Source of the DNA: Levilactobacillus senmaizukei DSM 21775 = NBRC 103853
Lineage (GTDB): Bacteria; Bacillota; Bacilli; Lactobacillales; Lactobacillaceae
Length of the DNA: 64,000 nt
Direction of reading: 5' to 3'
NCBI RefSeq assembly: GCF_001592085.1
Contig: NZ_BCWD01000010.1
Location: 1-64,000, forward strand
A program made the translations under genes and the position numbers. This document shows, one piece after another, positions 1-8,627 of this stretch. Every line of letters starts with the position of its first letter. Positions within the stretch are counted from its first letter, which is position 1. A model generated the notes under the pieces. That model did no database searches. It had not been told where the DNA came from and saw only the letters and a program-made list of their open reading frames with translations.

Positions 1-1
1 A

Positions 2-823
2 AAGAAAAAAAGTGGCAATGCCTTGGGAATTTTGACCACGGGCTATGTGAGTGGCAATCTGATTGGACCGGTGCTAGGCGGGATTTTGGCGCAGGTGTTC
101 TCGATTCGCTGGACCTTTATGCTCACGGCTATTTTCTTGGGGATTGTATTTGTGCTGAGTGGCACGTTGGTTCATGAGCACTTCACGCCAATTAGTGCCG
201 CAAAACAGGCTCAGGCCGGGAGTTGGTTGTCGCAGCTCAAGAGTCCTAAGCTGATTATTATTCTGCTGGTTTCAACTATGATTATTCAAATGGGGAATAA
301 TTCGATTACGCCAATTATCAGTCTTTACGTGCGGCAGTTGATGCATGGTACTGGACCGGTAACGTTGGTGGCCGGGATCATTGCGGCCTTGCCAGGCCTG
401 TCGACCTTGTTGGCGGCGCCCAAGTTGGGTGAATATGGTGACCGCCACGGGACACGTCGGGTCTTGGTATTCGGTTATATTTTTGCGGTCTTGATGTACT
501 TCCCTCAAGGGTTCGTCAGTAGTGTCTGGTTGTTAGGGATTTTACGATTCATGATCGGTGTTTCCGATGGGGCCCTGTTCCCGGCGGTTCAAACGTTACT
601 AACCAAGAATTCTCCGCAGTCTTTGACAGGCACCGTCTTCAGTTGGAATCAGTCGTTTCAAGCCCTGGGCAGCATGTTGGGCGCGATGCTGGGCGGTTTT
701 ATCGCCAATTGGTTCAACTACAGTGGGGTCTTCACTTTTACTGCGTTGTCGTTACTGGTAAACTTAATCTTACTATGGTGGTTGGTGCCAGCGATTCGTC
801 AATGGCATGTGAAAGCGGCCTAG
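2..823 (+). CDS. MFS drug-efflux transporter, 5' end cut by window edge
   Basis: This is the C-terminal part of a major facilitator superfamily proton-driven exporter in the cytoplasmic membrane. The reading frame stays open to base 2, upstream of the TTG at 23, and the residues read there (KKKSGNALG) continue naturally into GILTTGYVSGNLIGPVLGG, the motif C-like glycine-rich helix of multidrug MFS pumps. The true start therefore lies outside the window. About eight hydrophobic helices remain, with a charged loop GEYGDRHGTRR in the middle that matches the motif A loop of the second half. The stop is followed 13 bases later by the relQ start with AAGGAGG in between, so the two are probably co-transcribed. 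The family suggests drug efflux; the substrate cannot be told from sequence. Confidence 0.85.
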   Translation, partial: KKKSGNALGILTTGYVSGNLIGPVLGGILAQVFSIRWTFMLTAIFLGIVFVLSGTLVHEHFTPISAAKQAQAGSWLSQLKSPKLIIILLVSTMIIQMGNNSITPIISLYVRQLMHGTGPVTLVAGIIAALPGLSTLLAAPKLGEYGDRHGTRRVLVFGYIFAVLMYFPQGFVSSVWLLGILRFMIGVSDGALFPAVQTLLTKNSPQSLTGTVFSWNQSFQALGSMLGAMLGGFIANWFNYSGVFTFTALSLLVNLILLWWLVPAIRQWHVKAA

Positions 824-836
824 TAAGGAGGCCAAT

Positions 837-1496
837 ATGGCAAACGAAAATTTACCCGTGCAGATCCCTACCGATCCCGCGGCTCTGGAAGCGCTCGATC
901 AGTTTCGACAGTTGATGCTGATGTATAACAGTGCGGTTGAAGTTGTGCAGACTAAGATTAGGTATCTGGACGAAGAATATCAGATTGAGCATGGCCATAG
1001 CTTAGTGGATAGCCAGCAATCCCGAATCAAGTCGCCTGAAAGTATTTTGGAAAAGGCCCAACGGAAGCATTTAGATGTTAATCTGACCACGTTGCCGGCG
1101 GCCATGCACGACATTGCTGGGATCCGCCTGATCGTCCGGTTTGAGGACGATATCATCACGATGGAACGGCGTCTAGCCCAACAACCAGATATCAAAATTA
1201 TTAAGCGTAAGGATTACGTTAATCATCCGAAAGGGAATGGTTACCGGAGCCTGCATTTGATTTTGGCGGTCCCCGTCTATCTCGCTGCGGGGATGCAGGC
1301 CGTGACGGTTGAGGTGCAAATCCGCACGATTGCCATGAATTTCTGGGCCTCGCTAGAACATGAACTAAATTATAAAAAGCCCGTGCAGCATCAGGCCGAG
1401 TTACAGGCTGAGCTCCGCAAAAAAGCCAAGCTAGTCAACCAACTTGATCGCGAAATGAATGATATTAAGAATCAAATTCGGGCGGAAGAAACGTAA
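837..1496 (+). CDS. relQ: Small alarmone synthetase, RelQ/YjbM type
   Basis: It is predicted to make (p)ppGpp from ATP and GTP or GDP in the cytosol, as stand-alone RelQ synthetases do in Firmicutes. At 219 residues it has the size of the RelQ class and consists of one RelA/SpoT synthetase domain with no hydrolase or TGS domain. Visible family motifs are AMHDIAGIRLIVRFEDDI near residue 85, GYRSLHLIL near 135, and VEVQIRTIAMNFWASLEHELNYK near 160-180. The C-terminus is a charged helix, as in tetrameric RelQ. The ATG at 837 has AAGGAGG 6 bases upstream. It follows the MFS gene closely and ends in a strong terminator. Confidence 0.92.
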   Translation: MANENLPVQIPTDPAALEALDQFRQLMLMYNSAVEVVQTKIRYLDEEYQIEHGHSLVDSQQSRIKSPESILEKAQRKHLDVNLTTLPAAMHDIAGIRLIVRFEDDIITMERRLAQQPDIKIIKRKDYVNHPKGNGYRSLHLILAVPVYLAAGMQAVTVEVQIRTIAMNFWASLEHELNYKKPVQHQAELQAELRKKAKLVNQLDREMNDIKNQIRAEET

Positions 1497-1536
1497 AAAA
1501 CAAGCCTAAACCGTTATGGTTTAGGCTTGTTTTTTA
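1495..1536 (+). terminator. Intrinsic terminator after relQ
   Basis: A perfect 12-bp stem, CAAGCCTAAACC with GGTTTAGGCTTG, has a 5-base loop and is followed by six T. A-rich sequence on the other side could also make it work from the opposite strand. Confidence 0.9.
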
Positions 1537-1547
1537 TGTAGTGCGAC

Positions 1548-1598
1548 CAAAAAAGTGACTCGATCGGCGCTTCTTCGTAAGCGCTGCCATCTAGTCGC
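1548..1598 (-). terminator. Intrinsic terminator after the DUF2929 gene
   Basis: Read on the minus strand, a long imperfect stem with the perfect core GCGCTT/AAGCGC is followed by a run of six T. It lies directly downstream of the minus-strand small membrane protein gene. Confidence 0.7.
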
Positions 1599-1649
1599 TA
1601 AAAGAAACATTTGTGTGAGTTATGGGTTAAACAGACCAAGTGACAGCCG

Positions 1650-1865
1650 CTACTTGTCAGTGGCAACCGGCTGAGCTTGTTGCTGACTCTTGTCCCCAAG
1701 TAACTCGAAACCATTAATGGCAATAAACCCACCAACGGCGGAAACGACACCAACTGTTACCCAGTTGTAGTTCATCTGTGAAAGGGTCGAGGTAATGAAG
1801 CCCAGGACTTCACCGAAGATGAAGGCCCACACAACGACCACGATATTTCTTGCTAACCATTTCAT
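1650..1865 (-). CDS. Small membrane protein, DUF2929/YjzD-like
   Basis: A 71-residue protein beginning MKWLARNIVVVVWAFIFGEV, with two predicted membrane helices (about residues 5-27 and 36-56) and a short polar Q-rich tail. The start MKWL.RNIVV..WAF..GEVLG and the NYVTVGVV-like second helix match the Firmicutes DUF2929 family (YjzD in Bacillus), whose function is unknown. The ATG at 1865 is preferred over an in-frame GTG 9 bases upstream because GAGGTG lies about 7 bases before the ATG and almost touches the GTG. It is a single gene with its own terminator on the strand opposite to relQ and the antiporter. Confidence 0.75.
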   Translation of the reverse strand: MKWLARNIVVVVWAFIFGEVLGFITSTLSQMNYNWVTVGVVSAVGGFIAINGFELLGDKSQQQAQPVATDK

Positions 1866-1966
1866 TTGTGTCACCTCACAATCGATACTAGTTTAACACG
1901 ATTAATGAATTAGGAGTAGTTCTGATTTGGTGAATTTCCAAATTTCCAGGTGACCGAGCGTGGTCA

Positions 1967-1995
1967 TTGCGCTTTGAAGGGCGCTACCGTATAAT
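1967..1995 (+). promoter_or_regulatory. Promoter of the Na+/H+ antiporter leader
   Basis: TTGCGC and TATAAT are separated by 17 bases, a good sigma-A promoter. It predicts a transcript start near 2002, giving a leader of about 110 bases before the antiporter start codon. Confidence 0.75.
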
Positions 1996-2001
1996 ACTAG
2001 T

Positions 2002-2104
2002 TAAATAAACGAACGTTGGTTGAAGCGACAGCTTTCAAGAATGGCGTCCTCCTTGGGTTGGGGGGGCCAATTTTGAGCAGTCGCTTTTTTTCTGCGTAAG
2101 GAGG
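2002..2104 (+). promoter_or_regulatory. 5' leader with intrinsic terminator (attenuator-like)
   Basis: AAGCGAC (2023-2029) pairs with GTCGCTT (2080-2086), and the second arm runs into seven T (2085-2091), only six bases before the AAGGAGG ribosome site of the antiporter. Inside the stem a second element pairs GGCgTCCTCC with the G7CC run. A terminator between promoter and ribosome site means transcription is expected to be conditional. I do not recognise a named riboswitch class here, and there is little room for an aptamer outside the terminator itself. Confidence 0.6.
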
Positions 2105-2110
2105 ACACTT

Positions 2111-3301
2111 GTGGAACTATTAAAGGATTTAACCTTAATTTTATTGGTGACGACAATTGTCGGTCACTATTGTACCCGGATCGGGATTCCTGCCGTGATC
2201 GGTCAACTGTTAGTCGGGGTCATTATGGGTCCGGCCATCTTAGGTTGGCTGCATCTGACGCATGAGCTGGATAGCTTTGCGGAAATTGGGGTCATTATTC
2301 TGATGTTTATTGCGGGATTAGAGAGTGACCTGCAATTGCTGAAACGGTACCTCAAGCCGAGTGTCCTCGTTGCGGCGTTGGGGGTCTTGGTGCCGGTGGC
2401 CGGTAGTTACATTGTTGCCCGGGCCTACCAGTTGCCCTTCGTGGAGAGCCTCTTCATCAGCGTGATCTTTGCGGCAACTTCCGTCTCAATCTCCGTTGAA
2501 GTCTTAAAGGAAATGAATGCCCTGAGTAGTCGCGAAGGAACGACCATCCTAGGGGCAGCGGTGGTTGACGATGTGTTGGCCGTGGTTATCCTGAGTGTGC
2601 TGGTTAGCACGACCGGGACGGCGGTTGGCGACACGGGTTCTTCTAATCTCTTCATCACCACAATTGAGCAGATCATCTACTTCGCCGCGATTTACTTTGT
2701 GGTTCGGTGGGTGGCGCCTTACATGGCCAAGATCGGTGAAAAGTTAATGATTCCTATGGGTTCAACCTTGATGGCCATCATCCTGTGCTTTGGCATGGCG
2801 TATGTGGCTGAATTGGTTGGCCTAAGTAATGTGGTTGGGGCATTCTTTGCTGGGATTGCGATTTCACAAACGACTGCTAGAGAAACGGTGGACCATCACA
2901 TTGAACCGATTGGCTATGCGTTATTCATTCCGGTTTTCTTCGTTAGCATTGGGCTTAACATGAGTTTCAAAGGTTTGGGTCATCAAGTTTGGTTCATCGT
3001 GATCTTGACGGTGGTTGCGGTCCTAACCAAGCAGTTTGGTGCCGGACTAGGGGCCAAGATGGCGGGCTTCTCCTGGTCGAGTTCAATGGCCGTTGGCGCC
3101 GGTATGGTCTCGCGGGGGGAAATGGCGCTAATCATTGCCCAAATTGGGTTTCAAGCCAAGTTGATGTCTGCTATGCGTTACTCGGCCATTGTGGCGGCGA
3201 TCATTCTTGCCACGTTGCTGGCACCGTTCCTGTTACGGTGGACAATGAATCGGGTCGAAAAAGAGTCACAGCGTGAGAAGGATGAAATGAAGAGCGCTTA
3301 G
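2111..3301 (+). CDS. CPA2-family Na+/H+ antiporter
   Basis: An integral membrane cation/proton antiporter of 396 residues with about 12-13 helices, the length of NapA-like CPA2 proteins. The helix containing AAVVDDVLAVVILSVL (about residues 150-165) carries the adjacent Asp-Asp pair that binds cation and proton in electrogenic members. The first helices (TTIVGHYCTRIGIPAVIGQL, VGVIMGP) and the late motif MVSRGEMALIIAQIG are also typical. It is expected to exchange Na+ (possibly K+ or Li+) for H+ at the cytoplasmic membrane. The start is GTG with AAGGAGG 7 bases upstream. It is a single gene behind the attenuator-like leader at 2002-2104. The C-terminus is short and charged, with no TrkA-N regulatory domain. 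Confidence 0.88.
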   Translation: MELLKDLTLILLVTTIVGHYCTRIGIPAVIGQLLVGVIMGPAILGWLHLTHELDSFAEIGVIILMFIAGLESDLQLLKRYLKPSVLVAALGVLVPVAGSYIVARAYQLPFVESLFISVIFAATSVSISVEVLKEMNALSSREGTTILGAAVVDDVLAVVILSVLVSTTGTAVGDTGSSNLFITTIEQIIYFAAIYFVVRWVAPYMAKIGEKLMIPMGSTLMAIILCFGMAYVAELVGLSNVVGAFFAGIAISQTTARETVDHHIEPIGYALFIPVFFVSIGLNMSFKGLGHQVWFIVILTVVAVLTKQFGAGLGAKMAGFSWSSSMAVGAGMVSRGEMALIIAQIGFQAKLMSAMRYSAIVAAIILATLLAPFLLRWTMNRVEKESQREKDEMKSA

Positions 3302-3361
3302 GCAATCGCGACCGATGCGATAGCTTAAGGTGTTCCGCAGGTTAACTAAACTTAATCGAGT

Positions 3362-3408
3362 AAAGGCGACGTGTCAATCCGATTTTTCCGGATTGGCACG
3401 TCGCCTTT
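3362..3408. terminator. Bidirectional terminator between antiporter and yfhO
   Basis: A stem of about 20 bp with one mismatch (AAAGGCGACGTG ... CACGTCGCCTTT) is flanked by A and T runs. It can end both the plus-strand antiporter gene and the minus-strand yfhO gene, whose stop lies about 100 bases away. Confidence 0.85.
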
Positions 3409-3505
3409 CGTTGTAGAGATAGCCATTTATGTTGAACTCTCAATTTATGTGGCGTCGGGCGGTGTTGGTCGGGAAGGCTTCCCGATGGCCCTAGATCACT
3501 TAAGC

Positions 3506-6223
3506 CTAGTATTTTCGTGCCGCCTGTAACAGGCTTTTGCGGGGGTGGCGCCACTCGGTTGCCAGCCAGAGACCAGCGAAGATAACGGCACTAATCGCAC
3601 TAATCACGGCGCCAAGCTTCAGTCCTGGTGCTTGGTAGCTAAAGGTCACGTGGTTCCGCCCCGGTTGTAGCCGAACCCCGATCATTCCCGGGTAGTTCTT
3701 CTGGAGTGGGGTGGTTGTTTCGGCATGCATCATGGACCGAATCTTGGCTGGTCGGCCGTTGACAGTTGCCGTCCAGCCCGGTGTATCCGGAATGGACAGG
3801 TATAGCCAGGGCCGTTCTCGCGATCCGGTGACATGACCACTAAGCCAGCTAACGCCACTCTTCTTAGTGAAGTGTAATCGTTGTTGCTTAAGCTTGGCGA
3901 CGAGTTTGAGGTATTGTGCCTCGTTCATCGAAACAAATTGGTTACTGTAGCCGGCTGCTGGTTCTAGGGTAATGTAGCTGATCCGGATGGTATCACCCAT
4001 CTGATGTTGGCCCAGCTTGACCATGTAGCGACTGCCATCACCGTTTACGAATGGCTTGGCCGCGTGGTTATCAAGGCGCAGGCTGGAATAGATCATGGTG
4101 TTGGAAGGCGAATAGGCATGGAGCATCCCCGTTGCCGTTGCCCGAATCGTAAACGTTTGAATGTAGCGCGGTCCTGGCATCGGGGTGTGGCTAGGGATAT
4201 TATTGAGGTCTTCGACGGTTGCCCGGCGGGTTTTAACGTTAAGGACCTTGGCGGGCGATAGCGTTTGGGCCTGGCCACCTAGGGCGGCCAAAACGTGTTG
4301 TTGATTGATGATCGGATTGCCATCTGTGAGTTGTAGGTTGGCAAGGTCGTTGCTAACCGCGAAGCCCAGTCCGGCATAGGTGTTAAGTTTGTTGGCCGAT
4401 TGGGGCTGGGTGGCATACAGTCGGTATTTGAGCCCTAGTAAGGTATCACTCAAATGCGTGTAACCTTGAGCACTGATCCGGCGGGCATTGGGACTGAGAT
4501 AGCCCAAGTCCGCTTGAAAGACCCGGGCCTGTTCAATCAGGGTGGAGCTGTATGAACTAGTTCCGGCATAGTTGAAGAGTACCGGATCGTTGTAGTGGGC
4601 GTAAGCACCTTGATAGGCCTGCCCAATGTCGGAATGGAGGAAGTCGACTCGCGCTAGGTTAGGCGTGACTTTTGTCGCACCAAGCTTAGCCAGGGTAGCC
4701 GTTTCACGGTTGAAGTCACGTTCAAACTTAGCTTGTGAGCCGGTTTCCATCCCGTGGGTGGCAATCGTGAAGTTCGCGCCAAGTTCACCGGCAATGACGA
4801 TGCCCATGAGGGCAATGCGGATTGGTCGCCATTCACTAACGAACAGCAACATGGTGTTGAGTAGTAACAGCCCGAGGGAGACCCAAAATAGGTGGAAGGC
4901 GGGTTGACTGTGGAGGTAGAGCTCACTGTTTAAACTCGGTTGGGCATAGTGCCAGATCCGTGGGATGATTTGTGCGGAGAGGTAGCCAATAGCATAGAGG
5001 CCAATCCCCCAGACCAGTGCCAGGACCTTCTGCGGATCGTTCATGGTCTGTGCGGGATGGGTCTGCCAAGCCCGGTAGGCCGTCACCAGTGCCAAGAACG
5101 TGAAGAAGTAGACGTTGCGGAAGGGAAAACCGGCGGGTTGTTGGAACATGTGCCAGATGGTATTGAAGAGCATGATTAGTAGTCCTAGGCCCATGATTGC
5201 CAAGACCCACATGGCACGACGCTTTTCAATTGCCGCAACCTTGGGTGAGACGAAGAACACGATGAGCAAGAGAAACATCAAGGTGCCCATGAACAAGCTG
5301 GGTGCGTGATATAGATGGGTGGCATAAGTCCCCCCACCTAAACCGAATTGCGCCAAAACCTCCGTCCCGAAGGTTGGTGTCGGCAGGTAATTGTTAATAA
5401 AAAAGTTACTCTTACCCGTGAGCAACATGCCATGGGCGGTTGGGATGAGAATGACCATGCTCATCCCGCCGGCTAGTAATGACCCGATCAAGAATTGACG
5501 GACCGCCGGCCAGTGAATCTTGCAGACGGTCTTAAAGGGAGTCTCGTTGGGCTGTTGTTCAATGATTAAATAGATAAAATAGATGACCGAGAAGATGCAG
5601 GTCATATAGCCCATGTAATAGTTTGATAGAATGGTTGCCGTTAAACTCACGGTATACAACCCATAATGGTGGCGACTAACGATTCGGTGCATGCCTAGGA
5701 CCACCAGTGGTAACCAGATTAAGGAATCCAGCCACATCAGGTCGTAGAAGTACATTGCTACGAAGCCACAGAGACTAAAGGCGGTTGAGAATAGGAGAAG
5801 GGACCAACCACTACGGGTGAAGGCATTGCGCAGGAAGATGGCCATAGTGAGACCGATGGTGCTGATTTTTAGAATGAGAATCCAGGTCACGGCCATTGGT
5901 AATTTAGCGGCGGAGAAGAGCAGGACGATCAGGTTAAAGGGGCTGATCATGTAGTAGGCCATGAGCGGGATTAGGCCGCTACCTGTACCTAAAGAAAACG
6001 AAAACAAGTGAAAATGACCACTCATGAGGGTCGTCCGCAGATTTTCCAAGATCGGAATGTACTGGGCACCCATGTCGCTAAAGAGTGGACTATTCTTGCC
6101 AAACGGCGTAATTTTTAAGTGGAAAAAGACGGCACACATGATGATTAGCGGGATTAGGAATGCCCCCAAGTACACCCAGCGACTCACCCGCGTGGATCGC
6201 TGTTTTGGTTGATGCTGCTTCAT
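3506..6223 (-). CDS. YfhO family membrane protein
   Basis: A 905-residue polytopic protein of the YfhO family, predicted GT-C-like enzymes linked to glycosylation of lipoteichoic or wall polymers in Bacillus and Listeria. The first half has about 12-13 membrane helices. An early extracytoplasmic loop (SPLFSDMGAQYIPILENLR, near residue 45) carries the Asp expected for the active site. The second half is a large extracellular region rich in beta-strand residues, and a last helix (about 865-890) precedes a basic tail. The ATG at 6223 has GGAGG 8 bases upstream. It is a single gene facing the two-component system. The sugar donor and polymer acceptor are not visible from sequence. Confidence 0.85.
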   Translation of the reverse strand: MKQHQPKQRSTRVSRWVYLGAFLIPLIIMCAVFFHLKITPFGKNSPLFSDMGAQYIPILENLRTTLMSGHFHLFSFSLGTGSGLIPLMAYYMISPFNLIVLLFSAAKLPMAVTWILILKISTIGLTMAIFLRNAFTRSGWSLLLFSTAFSLCGFVAMYFYDLMWLDSLIWLPLVVLGMHRIVSRHHYGLYTVSLTATILSNYYMGYMTCIFSVIYFIYLIIEQQPNETPFKTVCKIHWPAVRQFLIGSLLAGGMSMVILIPTAHGMLLTGKSNFFINNYLPTPTFGTEVLAQFGLGGGTYATHLYHAPSLFMGTLMFLLLIVFFVSPKVAAIEKRRAMWVLAIMGLGLLIMLFNTIWHMFQQPAGFPFRNVYFFTFLALVTAYRAWQTHPAQTMNDPQKVLALVWGIGLYAIGYLSAQIIPRIWHYAQPSLNSELYLHSQPAFHLFWVSLGLLLLNTMLLFVSEWRPIRIALMGIVIAGELGANFTIATHGMETGSQAKFERDFNRETATLAKLGATKVTPNLARVDFLHSDIGQAYQGAYAHYNDPVLFNYAGTSSYSSTLIEQARVFQADLGYLSPNARRISAQGYTHLSDTLLGLKYRLYATQPQSANKLNTYAGLGFAVSNDLANLQLTDGNPIINQQHVLAALGGQAQTLSPAKVLNVKTRRATVEDLNNIPSHTPMPGPRYIQTFTIRATATGMLHAYSPSNTMIYSSLRLDNHAAKPFVNGDGSRYMVKLGQHQMGDTIRISYITLEPAAGYSNQFVSMNEAQYLKLVAKLKQQRLHFTKKSGVSWLSGHVTGSRERPWLYLSIPDTPGWTATVNGRPAKIRSMMHAETTTPLQKNYPGMIGVRLQPGRNHVTFSYQAPGLKLGAVISAISAVIFAGLWLATEWRHPRKSLLQAARKY

Positions 6224-6379
6224 AAAACCCCTCCGTTGTTGACGAACAAGATGTCTGACCTTAATAGGATAACATGCAGACGACTTTGATCAAAGTTTAC
6301 CCCAATAATTCCGAAAACTCGGCGGTGAGCCTTCAATCTTCAAAAAAAGTTAGCGAATCGTTCTTTAATTGACTTAAGG

Positions 6380-6410
6380 TTGCGTTATCGTTAATGATTT
6401 AGACTATAAT
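6380..6410 (+). promoter_or_regulatory. Probable promoter of the two-component operon
   Basis: A perfect TATAAT (6405-6410) has TTGCGT 19 bases upstream; a second -35-like TTGACT lies at 6369-6374, too far for direct use. The -10 is convincing and the -35 assignment is not. Confidence 0.5.
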
Positions 6411-6442
6411 TCTAGTTAATCATTATAAAGGAGGAATGCCCG

Positions 6443-7135
6443 TTGAGTGCCACTGCCAAAGTATTAGTCGTGGAGGATGAACGCGAATTATCCGCGGACA
6501 TTGTCGAATTAATCAAACCAATCAGTGACCCTACGACCGCCTTCGATGGCGAGCAGGGCGAATTTTTAGCAAGCCAAGGCGTCTTTGATGCCATCATTTT
6601 AGACTTAATGTTGCCCGGCGAGAGTGGGTTAGACCTGCTCCTTCACATCCGCAATCAGGGGCTTAAGACGCCGGTTTTAATTTTGACCGCTAAGGATACG
6701 ATTGCCGACAAGTTGCGGGGGTTCAATGATGGGGCCGATGACTATGTCACGAAGCCTTTTCACCGCGAAGAGTTACTTGCCCGGATGAAGGCCTTATTGA
6801 AACGGACCGGGCACTTGAATAGTACCGATGTGATTACTCTCGGACAGCTGGAAATCAACACCAGCAAGCATATAGCTAGCTTTGACGGTGAGCCATTGAC
6901 GCTTAAGGGGCGGGAGTTTGATCTGCTCGCCTATCTGGTCGCCAATCCGGGAACGATTATTACGAAGGAGCAAATCTTCAATCGGCTATGGGGATTTGAT
7001 TCGGAAACCAGTCTGTCCGTGGTTGAGGTCTATATGAGTAACCTACGAAAGGAGCTCAAGCACGTCGGTAGTGACCTTTCCCTGCGGACGATCCGCAACG
7101 CAGGATACATTGTGGAGGCCCCAAATGAGCAATAA
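6443..7135 (+). CDS. OmpR-family response regulator
   Basis: A 230-residue DNA-binding response regulator with a receiver domain (about 1-120) and an OmpR/PhoB winged helix (about 130-226). The phosphoacceptor is Asp54 in IILDLMLPGESG, the acidic pair is VEDE near residue 9, and the conserved Lys is in YVTKPF. The C-terminal half shows LTLKGREFDLLAYL and the recognition region VVEVYMSNLRKEL. The start is TTG at 6443, fixed by AAAGGAGG 7 bases upstream; the nearby ATG at 6436 is out of frame. Its last bases overlap the kinase gene, so the two are translated from one message. The signal and target genes are not visible here. Confidence 0.93.
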   Translation: MSATAKVLVVEDERELSADIVELIKPISDPTTAFDGEQGEFLASQGVFDAIILDLMLPGESGLDLLLHIRNQGLKTPVLILTAKDTIADKLRGFNDGADDYVTKPFHREELLARMKALLKRTGHLNSTDVITLGQLEINTSKHIASFDGEPLTLKGREFDLLAYLVANPGTIITKEQIFNRLWGFDSETSLSVVEVYMSNLRKELKHVGSDLSLRTIRNAGYIVEAPNEQ

Positions 7136-8450
7136 AGTTAATCGGGCCCAACAGTGGCGCCTGTTTTTCAATAATCTGATCGGTTTCTCGGTGATCTTCA
7201 TGGTTCTGGGGGTCATCGTGTTTGTTTTGTTTCGGCGCGCCATGCTGACCAGTACCGATCAAGCGTTGCGGGTGGAACGAGATGCCCGGTTGGCGGGGCC
7301 GCCTCGGCAAGTTCGGCCGCTGACCGGGGGCCACGCGTTCCAGATGAAGGGCAAGTCCATTCATCCCTTCATGACGACTACCTTGATGTATAACACGGAC
7401 GGTAAGTTGTTGAACAAAGACCAGTTGGGGTCCCGTTATGAAACCTTGAAAGATATTGTTTTGGATAAGAGTGAACTTGGACGATTACACTCCATTCAGG
7501 TTGGTGGCAAATATAACTTCCGGACGCTCTTGGTGAAAGTGCCGAAGAGTAACGCGGATAAGTCGGTGGCTGGGCGCTACCTGTTGATCATGGAAAATAT
7601 CGATCCGCAAAAATCGGCGATGAAAAGTTTTAAACGAGTTATTTTAATTACGATGGGGGTCTTCTGGCTCCTTTCTATCTTGATGAGTGTCTGGATGTCG
7701 CGGCTGACAATGCGACCGATTCTAAAGTCTTGGGGACGGCAAACCGAATTTGTGGGTAACGCTGCTCATGAGTTGCGGACGCCGTTGACGATCATTCAAA
7801 ACAAACTGGAATTGTTGTTAACCAGGCCTAACGATCGAATCATCGATCAGGCCGAGAATATTGCGATTGCCAACAGCGAGAGCCAAAGACTACAGAAGCT
7901 GACGCACGACCTCTTGGCCTTGGCTCGTTCGGATTCCAACACGGTACAGACGAACTTTGAGACCACCGATGTGTCGGCTTTCTTGGTGCGGACCATTGAA
8001 CCGTATGCTGAGATTGCGGCCAGTCAAGGTAAGACCTTGAAGCTGGAGCCCGTCGCTAAGTTTAAGGCCACATTGGATCAAAACTTGATTCATCAATTGA
8101 TGAATATTTTGATTGATAATGCGCTGAAGTATTCACCAGCGGACAGTACGATTACCGTGAGTGCGACCAGTATCGGCCGTAAGTGGCAATTGACGGTGGC
8201 CGATCAGGGGATTGGCATCAGTGCGAATGATCGCCGCCGCATCTTCGATCGGTTCTACCGGGTGGATTCTTCTCGGAGTCGCCAGACTGGGGGGAATGGT
8301 CTGGGCCTGTCCATTGCCAGTTGGATTGTGTCGCTGCATCATGGCACAATTGTGGTCAATGACAATCAGCCCACGGGAAGTCGGTTTGTCACGACGCTGC
8401 CGGTTAACCCGACGAGTGGGTTGACGACCCATCATGACAAGCAGGCTTAG
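7125..8450 (+). CDS. Sensor histidine kinase, partner of the upstream regulator
   Basis: A 441-residue membrane histidine kinase with one helix near residues 16-38, an extracytoplasmic sensor segment of about 130 residues, a second helix near 170-190, then DHp and ATPase domains. The phosphorylated His is residue 215 in AAHELRTPLT. The N box is NILIDNALKYSP, the G1 box VADQGIGIS, the F box FDRFYR and the G2 box GGNGLGLSIA. There is no clear HAMP domain: helix two runs almost directly into the DHp domain. The ATG at 7125 has GGAGG just upstream and overlaps the regulator's 3' end. It probably autophosphorylates and passes phosphate to Asp54 of the adjacent regulator. Confidence 0.93.
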   Translation: MSNKVNRAQQWRLFFNNLIGFSVIFMVLGVIVFVLFRRAMLTSTDQALRVERDARLAGPPRQVRPLTGGHAFQMKGKSIHPFMTTTLMYNTDGKLLNKDQLGSRYETLKDIVLDKSELGRLHSIQVGGKYNFRTLLVKVPKSNADKSVAGRYLLIMENIDPQKSAMKSFKRVILITMGVFWLLSILMSVWMSRLTMRPILKSWGRQTEFVGNAAHELRTPLTIIQNKLELLLTRPNDRIIDQAENIAIANSESQRLQKLTHDLLALARSDSNTVQTNFETTDVSAFLVRTIEPYAEIAASQGKTLKLEPVAKFKATLDQNLIHQLMNILIDNALKYSPADSTITVSATSIGRKWQLTVADQGIGISANDRRRIFDRFYRVDSSRSRQTGGNGLGLSIASWIVSLHHGTIVVNDNQPTGSRFVTTLPVNPTSGLTTHHDKQA

Positions 8451-8484
8451 CCGCAAGGGTTGTGCCCTAAAATCAATAAATCAG

Positions 8485-8516
8485 TGGATCTGTGACCGGT
8501 GTCCAGGTCCATTTTT
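8485..8516 (+). terminator. Terminator after the two-component operon
   Basis: TGGATCTG pairs with CAGGTCCA (one G-U pair) and is followed by five T. Confidence 0.7.
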
Positions 8517-8534
8517 AATTGGTGTGACGTAAAA

Positions 8535-8584
8535 TAAAGCGTTTTCTATAAAGATTTTCAAAGCAACCGTTTGTATGGTAAGAT
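8535..8584 (+). promoter_or_regulatory. Promoter of the LacI gene with cre-like and LacI-type operators
   Basis: TAAAGCGTTTTCTA (8535-8548) resembles a cre site with two mismatches. GCAACCGTTTGT (8563-8574) is a LacI-family operator lying between a weak -35 (TTTTCA, 8555) and the -10 TAAGAT (8579-8584). The reverse complement of the second site matches the dyad at 9701-9712 in 11 of 12 positions, which points to one repressor acting on its own gene and on the maltose operon. Confidence 0.6.
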
Positions 8585-8627
8585 CTGTGTCAATAATGCC
8601 GTTTCAGTGCAGAAGGAGCCATTCAAA

